DNA of 64,000 bases from Thioclava atlantica (lineage in GTDB: Bacteria; Pseudomonadota; Alphaproteobacteria; Rhodobacterales; Rhodobacteraceae), in contig NZ_AQRC01000002.1 of assembly GCF_000737065.1 (NCBI RefSeq), positions 1 to 64,000 on the forward strand, given 5' to 3'. Shown one piece after another: positions 18,058 to 27,400 of the stretch. The notes beneath the pieces are model-generated. The model was not told the origin of the DNA. It worked only from the letters and a program-made list of their open reading frames with translations, and did not search any database. The stretch's first letter is position 1, and each line of letters starts with the position of its first letter. The translations under genes were made by a program, and so were the position numbers.

Positions 18058-18405
18058 GAAGATCTCCCGTGTTGGCTGGTTTTGTTGATTGGCGGACATG
18101 CGCAGGCAGAGCCCGTGTGGCCGCGAGTGTGTGTGTGTGATCGAGATGAGGGGTGCCCGGGACGGGCCGAGACGGCCCGGACAAGGCTGGGGAGGAGGCT
18201 CCGCGACGCGGATCTCGACTGGCGTCGTTGCCATTCAGTGCCGCCGGAAATCCGGCGGAGCCGCGCGCCCCTTGGGGCGATCGCAAGCATCGGCGCGACC
18301 TTGCGCCGACCTGAAAACCAAAAAAGCCCGCCAAGACACGTTGGTGTCTAGAGCGGGCTTTCTTTGCCGTCCTGACGGGCAACATTGGCCGTCAAGGTGA
18401 TTCGA
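18058..18405 (-). promoter_or_regulatory. ANTAR-type antitermination leader between amiR and the transporter operon
   Basis: On the minus strand a hairpin at 18371-18397 has a stem of about nine pairs with one C-C mismatch and the hexaloop AATGTT, which has A at position 1 and G at position 4 as in known ANTAR targets. A short GGC/GCC hairpin follows (18356-18368) with loop AAAGAAA. It overlaps the 5-prime arm of a terminator at 18323-18361. The terminator and the second hairpin cannot both form, as the antitermination model requires. The remaining 260 bases before the binding-protein gene contain a short GT repeat near 18128 but no gene I can support. Confidence 0.75.
18318..18362 (-). terminator. 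Intrinsic terminator within the amide operon leader
   Basis: On the minus strand AAAGCCCGC pairs with GCGGGCTTT and an inner AGACAC pairs with GTGTCT around a four-base loop. TTTTTTGG follows directly. This strong hairpin sits between amiR and the transporter genes, so transcription into the catabolic genes should need antitermination by AmiR. Confidence 0.85.
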
Positions 18406-19014
18406 CTATACATCATCGTAACGCGATGACAACAATTCGTTTGCATTGATGATCGCCACGGCCATTTCCTCTACGGAAATCCGTTTCCCCATCGCCTGCG
18501 CCCGGATGATCCCATATGCCTCGCGTTCGGAAATCTTGTGCATTTCCATGAGGATGGACTTGGCCTTCGCGATCTTCTTCTGACCGGAAATCTTCTTTTC
18601 CATCTTCGCGAGCCTGTCGTGGAACTCCTCCGCCTGCATCCAGTTCTGCCGCGCCACGACGAGGTTCGTCAGCATCCCGAAGGTCCGCACGGGCTTGGAC
18701 AGGACGGCGAAGGCATTGAGATCGAGCACCAGTTCGATCATCGCCGGGTTCTCGTAATTCACCACGCAGATCACGGTCGCGCCGGGCTTTTCGGATTTCT
18801 TCATCATGGCGCTGAGCGCTTCATGGGTCTCGAAGAACACACCCGCGAAAACGACATCCGTGCCCGATGGCAGCGCCTTGGCCGGCGGCCACATCAGTTC
18901 GGCGCGACAGCCGATCCGCTTGAGCTGATCCATCAGGGCCTTGCCGTCAGCGTCCGGAGGATGAACCACCATCACCGTCAGGTCGCGCAGATCCTTGAGA
19001 CGCAAACGAGCCAT
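18406..19014 (-). CDS. amiR: Antiterminator AmiR (ANTAR domain)
   Basis: A 202-residue RNA-binding antiterminator. Residues 1-125 form a receiver-like domain lacking the phosphoacceptor arrangement. A coiled-coil linker (MEKKISGQKKIAKAKSILME) and the C-terminal ANTAR helices (REAYGIIRAQAMGKRISVEE) follow. In P. aeruginosa AmiR is held inactive by AmiC and released when amide binds AmiC. The start overlaps the amiC stop by one base (TAATG), fitting co-translation of the complex. Likely targets are the leader immediately downstream and the second leader on the opposite strand. Confidence 0.93.
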   Translation of the reverse strand: MARLRLKDLRDLTVMVVHPPDADGKALMDQLKRIGCRAELMWPPAKALPSGTDVVFAGVFFETHEALSAMMKKSEKPGATVICVVNYENPAMIELVLDLNAFAVLSKPVRTFGMLTNLVVARQNWMQAEEFHDRLAKMEKKISGQKKIAKAKSILMEMHKISEREAYGIIRAQAMGKRISVEEMAVAIINANELLSSRYDDV

Positions 19015-20177
19015 TACTGCGTGCTCCCCCGGGTCCCGGTCCGGGGCGCCGCCAACTGAAACTCCTTATCGTATTCAATGAGATACGGGTCTGGCTTCAC
19101 GGGTGCGGCCGCTTCGCGGACGATCTCGAACTGACCGTTTTCGCCCACGACCGCAACGCGCGGCCAGAGGCTGGTATGATGGGTCGCCTCCTCGACCTGC
19201 ACCGCGCCCTGGGGCGCCTCGTAGCTGAAGGTGGGCAGGCTGCGCAGCACGCTGTCGCGATCCGTGGCCCCTGCGCGGCGCACGGCCTCGGCGAAGAGAT
19301 GAACCTGGAAATACGCCGCCTCCGTGCCCGCCGAAATCGGGTGATCCGGGCCGAAGCGGCGGTGATAGGCGGCGACGAAGCGCAGGTTCGCCTCGGTCTT
19401 GAGAACGCTGAAATAGGGGGCTGCGGTCACATTGCCGATCGACGCGTCCTTCCCAACTTCCAGCAATTCGGGCTCGCCCGTCGTCAGGCTCGCGATCGGC
19501 TGCACGCTCCGGTCGAACCCCGCACGGTCATAGGCCTGGTAGAACCGCACCGAGCCCTCGCCGACCACGGTCGAGAAAACGACCGCCGGCCCCGCCGCCT
19601 TGATCCGGGCAATCGCGCGTTCGATATAGTCCTCGTTATGGCGCAGCGGGATATAGACTTCATCGAGCACCTGCGCGCCGCGATGCAACAGAAGATCGCG
19701 CATGATCCTGTTGGATTCATAGGGAAAAACGTAGTTCGACCCAACGAAGACGAAACGGTCGCCATAGGTGTCCGTGAGGTAATCGGCAAGCCAGCGCGAA
19801 TTCTGGTTCGGCGCGGCACCGGAATAGACGCAGCTGCTGGAAAACTCGAACCCCTCGTAGAGCGTGGGATAGAACAGAAGCGCGCGCCGCTGCTCGACCA
19901 CCGGCAGGACCGCCTTGCGGGTCGAGGACATGTAGCAGCCGAAGATCGTGGTCGCACCGACATCGATGAGGCGCTCCGCTTCGCTCTTGAACCGCACCGG
20001 ATCGGAGGCGGGGTCGCTATCCTCGATCAGGATCTCCCGGCCGTCGATGCCGCCCGCATCGTTGATTTCCTCGACCGCCAGCATCGCGGCCTGGCGTTGC
20101 GTGCGCTCGATGACGGAGGTGACACCGGTTTGGGAAAAAAGGAGGCCAATTGTGACCGGCTCGGGGTGAAAAGCCAT
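19014..20177 (-). CDS. amiC: Amide sensor and negative regulator AmiC
   Basis: A 388-residue cytoplasmic periplasmic-binding-protein-like sensor without signal peptide. It begins MAFHPEPVTIGLLFSQTGVT and contains FGCYMSSTRKAVLPVVEQ and the aromatic LFYPTLYEGFEFSSSC pocket strand shared with AmiC of P. aeruginosa. ATG 20177 is chosen by alignment; codons upstream to 20243 are out-of-family. AmiC binds AmiR and releases it when acetamide-type ligands are bound. It is the first gene of the minus-strand cluster, so sensor and antiterminator are made upstream of the regulated terminator. Confidence 0.92.
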   Translation of the reverse strand: MAFHPEPVTIGLLFSQTGVTSVIERTQRQAAMLAVEEINDAGGIDGREILIEDSDPASDPVRFKSEAERLIDVGATTIFGCYMSSTRKAVLPVVEQRRALLFYPTLYEGFEFSSSCVYSGAAPNQNSRWLADYLTDTYGDRFVFVGSNYVFPYESNRIMRDLLLHRGAQVLDEVYIPLRHNEDYIERAIARIKAAGPAVVFSTVVGEGSVRFYQAYDRAGFDRSVQPIASLTTGEPELLEVGKDASIGNVTAAPYFSVLKTEANLRFVAAYHRRFGPDHPISAGTEAAYFQVHLFAEAVRRAGATDRDSVLRSLPTFSYEAPQGAVQVEEATHHTSLWPRVAVVGENGQFEIVREAAAPVKPDPYLIEYDKEFQLAAPRTGTRGSTQ

Positions 20178-20751
20178 AAATCGGGTTCCATCTCTGAAGA
20201 CGAGCCTCCCGTTTTCGGGGAAGCCGAAGGACCGATCACACAAGACTCAAATAGCAAACGACATGTATTGCGGCAAGCGCAACCGCTCGCGAAGCCGTGA
20301 GATCCGCATAATGCCGTCCGGATTTGCCTTTTTATTCAGAGACAAGCACGGGTAACGCGCAAAACATTTGCATATTGAAACGAATCACCGCATCGTCGTT
20401 GACGTTACGTTCAATGAAGAACGTGACGCTTGGCACAGAAAGCCCCTTACGCACCCGCTCCGGCGGTATGTCGTAAGGGGCTTTCTGCGTTTTCGGACCC
20501 GGCTCTTTGCCGCTCAAGGGGAGATAACGACGACCCAGACCCGCCGCGGGCTCCGCCTGCAAGTTTGCTGAGATCAGTCCAACCGATCACAAATGAAGGC
20601 AGTTTTCATCTGCCGCTGATCCTCGTCTCCCCCGAAACCGACCCGGCGAAACACATTCGTCACCGTTTGCCCCCCGGCAAGCGCCCGGCTTTGGCATGCC
20701 AAGGCCAACCAACGAAAAAAGAAGAACCGTCACAACAGCGAGGTACATGTC
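20178..20751 (+). promoter_or_regulatory. Divergent regulatory region with a second ANTAR-type leader
   Basis: This 574-base region separates amiC from the plus-strand NCS1 operon. At 20403-20428 a ten-pair hairpin, CGTTACGTTC to GAACGTGACG with one G-U pair, carries the hexaloop AATGAA (A1, G4). At 20432-20444 a GGC/GCC mini-hairpin with loop ACAGAAA overlaps the terminator arm. The block GGCACAGAAAGCCC differs by one base from GGCAAAGAAAGCCC in the other leader. Bases 20495-20751 contain no gene I can support. Promoters for both directions must lie between about 20180 and 20400, but I cannot assign boxes with confidence. Confidence 0.75.
20436..20494 (+). terminator. Intrinsic terminator in the NCS1 operon leader
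   Basis: CAGAAAGCCCCTTACG pairs perfectly over 16 bases with CGTAAGGGGCTTTCTG and is followed by CGTTTTC. It stands 258 bases before the permease start, so read-through must be regulated. The base of its 5-prime arm is shared with the preceding mini-hairpin. Confidence 0.85.
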
Positions 20752-22083
20752 ATGGCTACGACGGAAAAGTCACTCGAGCCCGAAGCGCTCGAACATCTCG
20801 AAGAAGAACTCGATCACGCGCTCGGCGAGGAATACGAACACGAACCCGTTCCCGCCAGGGCGCGGCGGAGCATGTTCTCCGTGACGATGGTCTGGATGGG
20901 TTTCCCGATGATCATCACCGGCGCGATGACCGGCTCGATCCTCGTGCTCGGCATGGGGTTCTCGGCCGCGCTCAAGGCGATGATCATCGGCAATCTGATC
21001 ATGCTGCTCTATGTCGGGCTGCTCGGGCAGCTCGGTGCGCGCAAGGGGATGAATTTCGCCCTGCTCGCCAGCATCGTCTTCGGCCGCAAGGGCTATGTCT
21101 TCGCCTCCGGCCTGCTCTCGACGCTGCTTCTGGGCTGGTACGCGGTGCAGACCGGGATCACCGGCGCATTGGTCAGTTCCACCTATGAGCTCAATTACGT
21201 CGTGATGACGCTGATCGCGGGCGCGCTCTATATCGGCATCACCTTCGTCGGCGTGAAAGGCCTGCACCTGATCGGCATGATCTCGGTTCCGCTCTTCGTC
21301 ATTCTCGGCCTGTGGGTCGTGGGCGATGCGGCCGCCACCACCAGCTGGGATGCGATCATGGCCTATCCGGGCAATAACGGCGCGGCGACGATGACGATGG
21401 GCGTTGGGCTGACCGTCGTGATCGCGCTCTTCATCGACGCGGGCACGGTGAGCGCGGATTTCAACCGCTGGGCCAAGGACGAGAAAAGCTCCTGGGTCGC
21501 GACCTTCAGCGCCTTCCCCTTCGCCAATCTCGCCGCGATGCTGGTGGGCGGGATCATGACCGCCGCGCTGGCCGTGCCCGATGCCAACCCCTTCGGCACC
21601 GACAACATGTTCGGCTACATGAACGCGCAGCAGATGACCTGGCTCAGCGTCCTGGCCTTCCTGTTCCTCTATGTGAACCTCGGCTCGGTCTGCGCGCATT
21701 GCCTCTATAACGCGGCGACCGGCTGGTCGCGCATCCTGCGCAGCCATATGCGTCTCTTCGCGGTCATCCTCGGCGCGATCGGCATCGTCATCGCGGCCAC
21801 CAATGTCTGGGCCTTCTTCATCCAGTGGCTGTCGCTTCTGGGCATTCTGGTGCCGCCGATCGGCGCGATCATCCTCGTGGACCAGTATCTGGTGCGCAAG
21901 AATTCCGAGATCGACCGCGACTGGCGCGGCGAGGCGTTCATCGCCTGGGGCTGCGGCTCCGCCGTCGCCTTCATCGTGGAATGGTACCTGCCCCACCTGT
22001 CGACCGCGATTTCCGCGGGTCTCGTGGGGGGCGGCGCCTATTACGTGATAAGCTCGCTGCAGGCGAAGCGCGTCACCGCCTGA
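20752..22083 (+). CDS. NCS1-family (CodB/cytosine-purine type) permease
   Basis: A 443-residue inner-membrane permease with about twelve hydrophobic helices. An acidic N-terminal tail (EALEHLEEELDHALGEEYEH) precedes SMFSVTMVWMGFPMIITGAM, and AGTVSADFNRWAKDEKSS is the NCS1 family loop. Known members take up cytosine, allantoin, hydantoins and related nitrogen compounds. The substrate here is not readable. The operon has an AmiR-type leader and stands back to back with the amide genes, so an amide-like or ureide nitrogen source is the natural guess. SD-like GCGAGG lies upstream of ATG 20752. Confidence 0.85.
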   Translation: MATTEKSLEPEALEHLEEELDHALGEEYEHEPVPARARRSMFSVTMVWMGFPMIITGAMTGSILVLGMGFSAALKAMIIGNLIMLLYVGLLGQLGARKGMNFALLASIVFGRKGYVFASGLLSTLLLGWYAVQTGITGALVSSTYELNYVVMTLIAGALYIGITFVGVKGLHLIGMISVPLFVILGLWVVGDAAATTSWDAIMAYPGNNGAATMTMGVGLTVVIALFIDAGTVSADFNRWAKDEKSSWVATFSAFPFANLAAMLVGGIMTAALAVPDANPFGTDNMFGYMNAQQMTWLSVLAFLFLYVNLGSVCAHCLYNAATGWSRILRSHMRLFAVILGAIGIVIAATNVWAFFIQWLSLLGILVPPIGAIILVDQYLVRKNSEIDRDWRGEAFIAWGCGSAVAFIVEWYLPHLSTAISAGLVGGGAYYVISSLQAKRVTA

Positions 22084-22151
22084 CCCTACCGGCCGATCTT
22101 CGGAGCGCCGCGCGAACCGCCGCGGCGCTCCCCCTACCCTGAGGAAAAGAC

Positions 22152-23171
22152 ATGACCCAAGACTACGAGATCTTCGAGCTCGGCACGTTCAGGTTCCAGT
22201 GCGGCCTCGCGCTGCCCGACTGCAAGCTCGCCTACAAGACCTATGGCACGCTCAACGCGGCCAAGGACAACGTGATCGTCTACCCGACCTGGTATTCGGG
22301 CCAGCACTACGACAATGAATGGCTGATCGGGCCGGGCATGGCGCTCGATCCCGAGAAATACTTCATCATCATTCCCAACATGTTCGGCAACGGGCTGTCC
22401 TCGTCGCCCTCGAACACGCCCGAGCCCTACAATGCCGACCGGTTCCCGAACGTGACCGCCTATGACAACGTCAAGGCGCAGCACCGGCTGGTGACCGAGA
22501 AACTCGGCATCGAGAAGATCCGCATGGTCACCGGCTGGTCGATGGGCGCGCTGCAGACCTTCCACTGGGGGGCGATGTATCCCGACATGATGGATCTGAT
22601 CGCGCCGTTCTGCGGTTCGGCCAAATGCTCGCGCCACAACTACGTCTTCCTCGAAGGGGTGAAGGCCGCGCTGCGCGCCGATGCCGCATGGGAGAACGGC
22701 CGCTACACCTCGAAGCCCGAGAAGGGCCTGCGCGCGGTCGGCCGGGTCTATGCGGGCTGGGGCCTGTCGCAAAGCTTCTACCGCGAGGAGCTCGACCTCA
22801 AGGCATTGGGCTATGCCTCGCTCGAGGATTTCCTGATCGGGTTCTGGGAAGGGTTCTTCCTGCCCAAGGACGCCAACAACCTGCTGACGATGGCCTGGAC
22901 CTGGCAGAACGGCGACCTGAGCGCGAACGAGATCTATAACGGGGATTTCAAGGCCGCTCTGGGGGCGATCAAGGCCAAGGCCTATGTGATGCCCGGCCAG
23001 ACCGATCTCTATTTCCCGCCCGAGGACAGCCAGATCGAGGTCGCCAACATGCCCAATGCGCAATACGTGCCGATCCCCTCGATCTGGGGGCATTTCGCGG
23101 GCGGTCCGGGCACCAATCCCGACGATGTCAAATTCGTCGATGACAAGCTCAAGGAGCTTCTCGCCTCCTGA
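22152..23171 (+). CDS. Alpha/beta hydrolase of the MetX (homoserine O-acetyltransferase) superfamily
   Basis: A 339-residue protein related to homoserine acetyltransferase but probably a hydrolase or another acyltransferase. The nucleophile elbow is TGWSMGALQ, the acid is in MPGQTDLYFPP and the histidine in SIWGHFAGGPG, giving an intact Ser-Asp-His triad. It opens FRFQCGLALPDCKLAYKTYG, the MetX-fold strand. It lies 68 bases after the permease behind a GAGGAAAAG SD and before a terminator, so the two genes form one operon. A link to methionine synthesis is unlikely in this context; a role acting on the compound imported by the permease is inferred. Confidence 0.8.
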   Translation: MTQDYEIFELGTFRFQCGLALPDCKLAYKTYGTLNAAKDNVIVYPTWYSGQHYDNEWLIGPGMALDPEKYFIIIPNMFGNGLSSSPSNTPEPYNADRFPNVTAYDNVKAQHRLVTEKLGIEKIRMVTGWSMGALQTFHWGAMYPDMMDLIAPFCGSAKCSRHNYVFLEGVKAALRADAAWENGRYTSKPEKGLRAVGRVYAGWGLSQSFYREELDLKALGYASLEDFLIGFWEGFFLPKDANNLLTMAWTWQNGDLSANEIYNGDFKAALGAIKAKAYVMPGQTDLYFPPEDSQIEVANMPNAQYVPIPSIWGHFAGGPGTNPDDVKFVDDKLKELLAS

Positions 23172-23205
23172 GCACATCGAGACCCGCAACGGTTCGACCC
23201 CACGA

Positions 23206-23236
23206 AACAGGCAGCGATCCCGCTGCCTGTTTTCCG
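23206..23236 (+). terminator. Intrinsic terminator of the permease-hydrolase operon
   Basis: ACAGGCAGCG pairs with CGCTGCCTGT around a short loop and is followed by TTTCC. It lies 35 bases after the hydrolase stop. Confidence 0.85.
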
Positions 23237-23427
23237 TTGTGCGCAGTCGCGTGGCTGTTGCCAACCTGATGACGGGCCACGCGATCACATCCCCGGCACC
23301 TTGCCCTGAACGCGCCTTCCAGACTGCCCGAAGTTGACGCCTGACAATGACGGCGCCGTTTGAGGCGCGCATTCTCCCCCGATGCACCGCCCCGCTTCAT
23401 GACCCGCACCGAAGAAGGGAGTTCACC

Positions 23428-24459
23428 TTGGTTCCGCCTCATCTGCATGCCGCACCGACCGTCTCGCCGCGCGGCGGCGAGCCGGGCACCGCCCGGCCGA
23501 TCTTTCGCCATGTCATGGCCTGTATCGACCATTCGGTCGATGCGCGGCGCGTCTTGCAGCAGGCCGCGACCATCGCCGAACTCTCGGGCGCGGAACTGAC
23601 TGCGCTTCGCGTGCTGCCGACGGTCCGGGACGAACGCTATGCCGACCCCGTCGAATGGGAGCTGTCGCGGCGCGAGGAGAACGCCTATCTGCGCCGGGTG
23701 GCACGCGATCTCGACGCGCCCGAGACCATGAAGACGGCGATCATGACCGGCTGCCAGGCGGCGCGCTGCATCCTAGATGCGGCGCGAGAAAGCGGCGCGG
23801 ATCTCGTGGTGCTCGGTGCGGGTGCGCGCGAGAACCCGAGGGGCTGGGGGCTCGGCGGCACCGCGCGCCATGTCGCCGAGGATTTCGACCGCTCCGTGCT
23901 CATCGTCCCGGAAGGCCCCTGGGAGACCCGCCCTGCCGACGCGCTCCCCCGGCGCATCCTGGTCCCTCTCGACGGCTCCGCCCGCGCCGAGGCCGCGCTG
24001 CGCATCGCCGCCGCCATCGCGCCCAAGCGTGCCGCAGAGCTGGTGCTGGTGCATGCCGTCCCGCAGATCGAGCTGCACACGGAAGGCCCCGAAGCCCCCG
24101 AGGATGAAGCCCTGCGCGATCGCCTGACCCGGCGCGCGGAACATATCGCGAAAACGCGGCTCGACCGTCTGCGGCGGCTCCTGCCGGCCGACACGATCCG
24201 CAGCCGCGTGCGCATGTTGAGCGGCGAGGAGCCGCGCCGGGCGCTCGCACGGACCCTTCTCGAGGAGGAGGGCGAGCTTGTCGTGCTGGCCGCGCGCGGA
24301 ACCGGGAGCGATCCGGATCTGCCGATCGGGAGCACTGCGGATTACCTCCTGTCGCATGCGGTCTCGCCCGTGCTTCTGGTGCGCAGCGCGGAGCCGATGT
24401 CGCATCGGACCGCCGGATCCGCGCCCCGGCGGCGCCCGACCGTCCGGGGTGGCTCGTGA
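23428..24459 (+). CDS. Universal stress protein, tandem UspA domains
   Basis: Two UspA domains in one chain, roughly residues 25-160 and 180-330. Each ends in a nucleotide-binding motif of the ATP-binding Usp type: GAGARENPRGWGLGGTARH and ARGTGSDPDLPIGSTADYLL. I prefer TTG 23428 (MVPPHLHAAP) because AAGGGAG lies six bases before it; ATG 23347 in the same frame has no SD. The stop overlaps the GTG start of the cyclic glucan synthase by four bases. The pairing suggests the stress protein is made with, and perhaps modulates, osmoadaptation. Known Usp functions are diverse and no specific partner can be named. Confidence 0.85.
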   Translation: MVPPHLHAAPTVSPRGGEPGTARPIFRHVMACIDHSVDARRVLQQAATIAELSGAELTALRVLPTVRDERYADPVEWELSRREENAYLRRVARDLDAPETMKTAIMTGCQAARCILDAARESGADLVVLGAGARENPRGWGLGGTARHVAEDFDRSVLIVPEGPWETRPADALPRRILVPLDGSARAEAALRIAAAIAPKRAAELVLVHAVPQIELHTEGPEAPEDEALRDRLTRRAEHIAKTRLDRLRRLLPADTIRSRVRMLSGEEPRRALARTLLEEEGELVVLAARGTGSDPDLPIGSTADYLLSHAVSPVLLVRSAEPMSHRTAGSAPRRRPTVRGGS

Positions 24460-27400
24460 CCGCCGAAGGCGAGAATCTGGTCACAAATCGGGTAGCAGGC
24501 GCCGCAGAAACCCTGCGCCATCACCATGGGGTCTGCGCCGCAATCCCGAAGCCCCTGCCGGTCTGGAGCCGGTTGAACGCGATCCCCGACTGGCTGGAGG
24601 AGGCCCGGCGCGCCTGTCGCAAACCGCCCGCCGAAGCCGCGAAGGCGGCGGAATGGCTTCTCGACAACGAATACCATGTGCGCCGCGCGGTGCGTCAGGT
24701 GCGCGCCGACATGCCCTGGGCCTTCTATCGCCGCCTTCCCAGTCTGGCCGCACCCGAATGCGAGGGGCTGCCGCGGGTCTTTCTCGCAGCGCGCGGCTAT
24801 CTCGAGGCGACCCATGCCCAGCTCAGCCTCGACTCGGCGGTGCATTTCATGGAGGCCTATCAGGGGGAGGACGGGCTGACGATCGCCGAACTCTGGGCCT
24901 TTCCCGCCATGCTGCGGCTGGCGTGCCTTGAGGCGATCGTGCTGGCCTTTTGCGAACTGGTGCCCGCGCTCGAGCCCCCCTTTCCCCCCGCCGCCGGCGC
25001 ACCGGGAGAGGCAGACCGCGACCCGACCGAGGCGATCTCGCGCGCCATCGTCGCGCTCGCGGCGATCTCGCGTATCGACTGGAAGGATTTCGTCGAGGCG
25101 ACGAGCCATGTCGAGGCGATCTTGCGGAAGGCCCCAGATGGCTTGCACGCCCAGATGGATTTCGAGACCCGCGACATGTATCGCCGCGCGGTCGAGGCGC
25201 TCGCTCAGGGATCGGGGCGGTCCGAGCAACGGATCGCGCAAGACGTGATACGCATGGCGCAGACCCATTCGGGCGCTCCCCGCAAGATGCATAGCGGCTG
25301 GTGGCTCATCGGCGACGGCCGCGCCGAGATGGAGGCAATGACCGGCTTCCGTGCGCGCCCCTCCGAGGCGGTGCGCAGATGGGTGCTGGCCCATGCCGGG
25401 CTCGCCTATGCCGGATCGCTTCTCGGGTTCGGCGCGCTGGCGCTCGCCTTGCCGCTGGCCCTTGTCATTTTCTATCGCGCGGGCGTGGTGGAAATGCTGA
25501 TCGCCTCCGTGCTCCTGATCGTCGCGGCCTCGATCCCCGCCGTGACCGTGACCAACTGGATCGTCACCCAGATCCTCCCGCCCCGGGTTCTCCCGAAGAT
25601 GGATTACCGAGACGGCCTGCCCGCGCATATCCAGGGCGCGGTGATCATGCCGGTGATCCTGCGCAGCGCGCCGGAGGTGCCCGCGCTTCTCGAACAGCTC
25701 GAACGGCATTGGCTGACCAACCCCGATGCGCGGCTGCGCTATGCGCTCCTGAGCGATCTCGCGGATGCGCAAAGCGAAACCGCCCCCGAAGACGCGGCCA
25801 TCGAGGAGGCGCTGGCCGCCGGTATCGTCACCCTCAACCGGCGCCATCATCCCGACGCGCCTTTCGTGCTCCTGCACCGCCGCCGCCGCTGGAACGAGAC
25901 CGACCGGATCTGGATGGGTTGGGAGCGCAAGCGCGGCAAGATCGAGGAGTTCAACGAATTCCTCCATGGCGGCGCGGAGGAGGCCTTCCCGCTGCGCGAG
26001 GGCGATGTGGCGGGGCTGCGTGCGGCCCGCTTCGTCGTGACTCTCGATGCCGACACGATGGCACCGCCGGGATCGGTGGCGCGCCTCATCGGCACGCTCG
26101 CCCATCCCCTGAACCGGGCCGAATTCGACAAGCGGGGCGAGCGGGTGGTGGCGGGCTACAGTTTCATCCAGCCGCGCATCGAGATCTCGCCCGAAGCCGG
26201 AGGCGCGTCACTTTTCACCCGGCTCTATACCGGCGACACGGCGATCGACATCTACAGCCGCGCCGTGTCGGACGTGTATCAGGACCTCTTCGGCGAAGGG
26301 ATCTTCACCGGCAAGGGCGCCTATGACGCGACCGCCTTCCGCCAGAGCCTGCGCGGCCGGGTGCCGGAAAACGCGCTGGTCAGCCATGACCTGTTCGAGG
26401 GGCTGCACGGGCGCGCCGCGCTCGCCTCCGACATCGTCTTCTACGAGGGCTTCCCAGCCCGTTACCCCGATTACGCGCTGCGCCTGCATCGCTGGATCCG
26501 CGGCGACTGGCAACTGCTGCCCTGGCTCGGACGCCACCCGCCCGGCCGCGAGGAGCGCAGGCTGCGCAATCCCCTCTCCGCGCTCGATCGCTGGAAGATC
26601 CTCGACAACCTGCGCCGCAGCCTGATCCCGCCCGCGCTGGTTCTGCTGGCGCTCGCGGGCTGGCTGATCGTGCCGCGCGCCGCCCCGCTCTGGACGCTGC
26701 TGGTGCTGGCCGCGCCGGGGACCTATCTGGTCACGAACGTCGTCTCGGGCATCGCCCACGGACGCCGCCGCGGCGCGGTGCAGGAACGATGGCGCCAGTT
26801 TCTCGATCATTCCGGACGCTGGGCGCTCGAGGTCGTGTTCATGGCGAATGAGGCCATCCTCGCGCTCGACGCGATCGCCCGCGCCCTGTGGCGTCTCACC
26901 GTGTCGCGCCGGCGGATGCTGGAATGGGTCACCGCCGCCCATGTGGCAGAAGCGGGGGCTGCCACCCGCGCCCGGTTCTGGACCGAGATGGCAGGCGCGC
27001 CGGCGTTGGCCGTGGCGATCGGCGGGTTGCTGGCCTGGCTCGCCCCCGGCGCCCTGCCCGGCGCCCTGCCCCTGCTGATGCTATGGATCGCCTCGCCGGA
27101 AATCGCGCGGCTCATCGGACGCCCCCGCGAGCGGCCCTCGGAGGCGCTGGCGGAGAAGGACCGGACCTGGCTGCGCCACCTCGCCCGGCGCACCTGGCTC
27201 TATTTCGAGACCTTCGCGGGCCCGGAGGACAACTGGCTGCCGCCCGACAATTACCAGACCGAGCCGCATGAAGAGGTCGCCCACCGGTCTTCGCCCACCA
27301 ATGTCGGGATGCAGTTTCTCTCCACCCTGGTCGCGCTGGATCTCGGCCATACGGGGCTGCGCGATTTCTCGGTGCGCAGCGCGCATGCGCTCGGTGCGCT

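Noticed and set aside
18125-18140. GT dinucleotide run as a possible phase-variation tract
   Set aside because: It is only about six units, lies in a leader without an evident promoter at that position, and no gene start depends on it.
14704-18351. A 1215-codon open frame on the plus strand opposite the amide transporter genes
   Set aside because: It lies entirely antisense to well-supported transporter genes, is extremely rich in Arg, Asp, His and Gln, and resembles no family. Long antisense frames are expected at this GC content.
20428-20450. Possible sigma-54 promoter at TGGCAC in the NCS1 leader
   Set aside because: The spacing from GG to the next GC is eight bases, not ten, and the sequence is better explained as part of the conserved leader and terminator.
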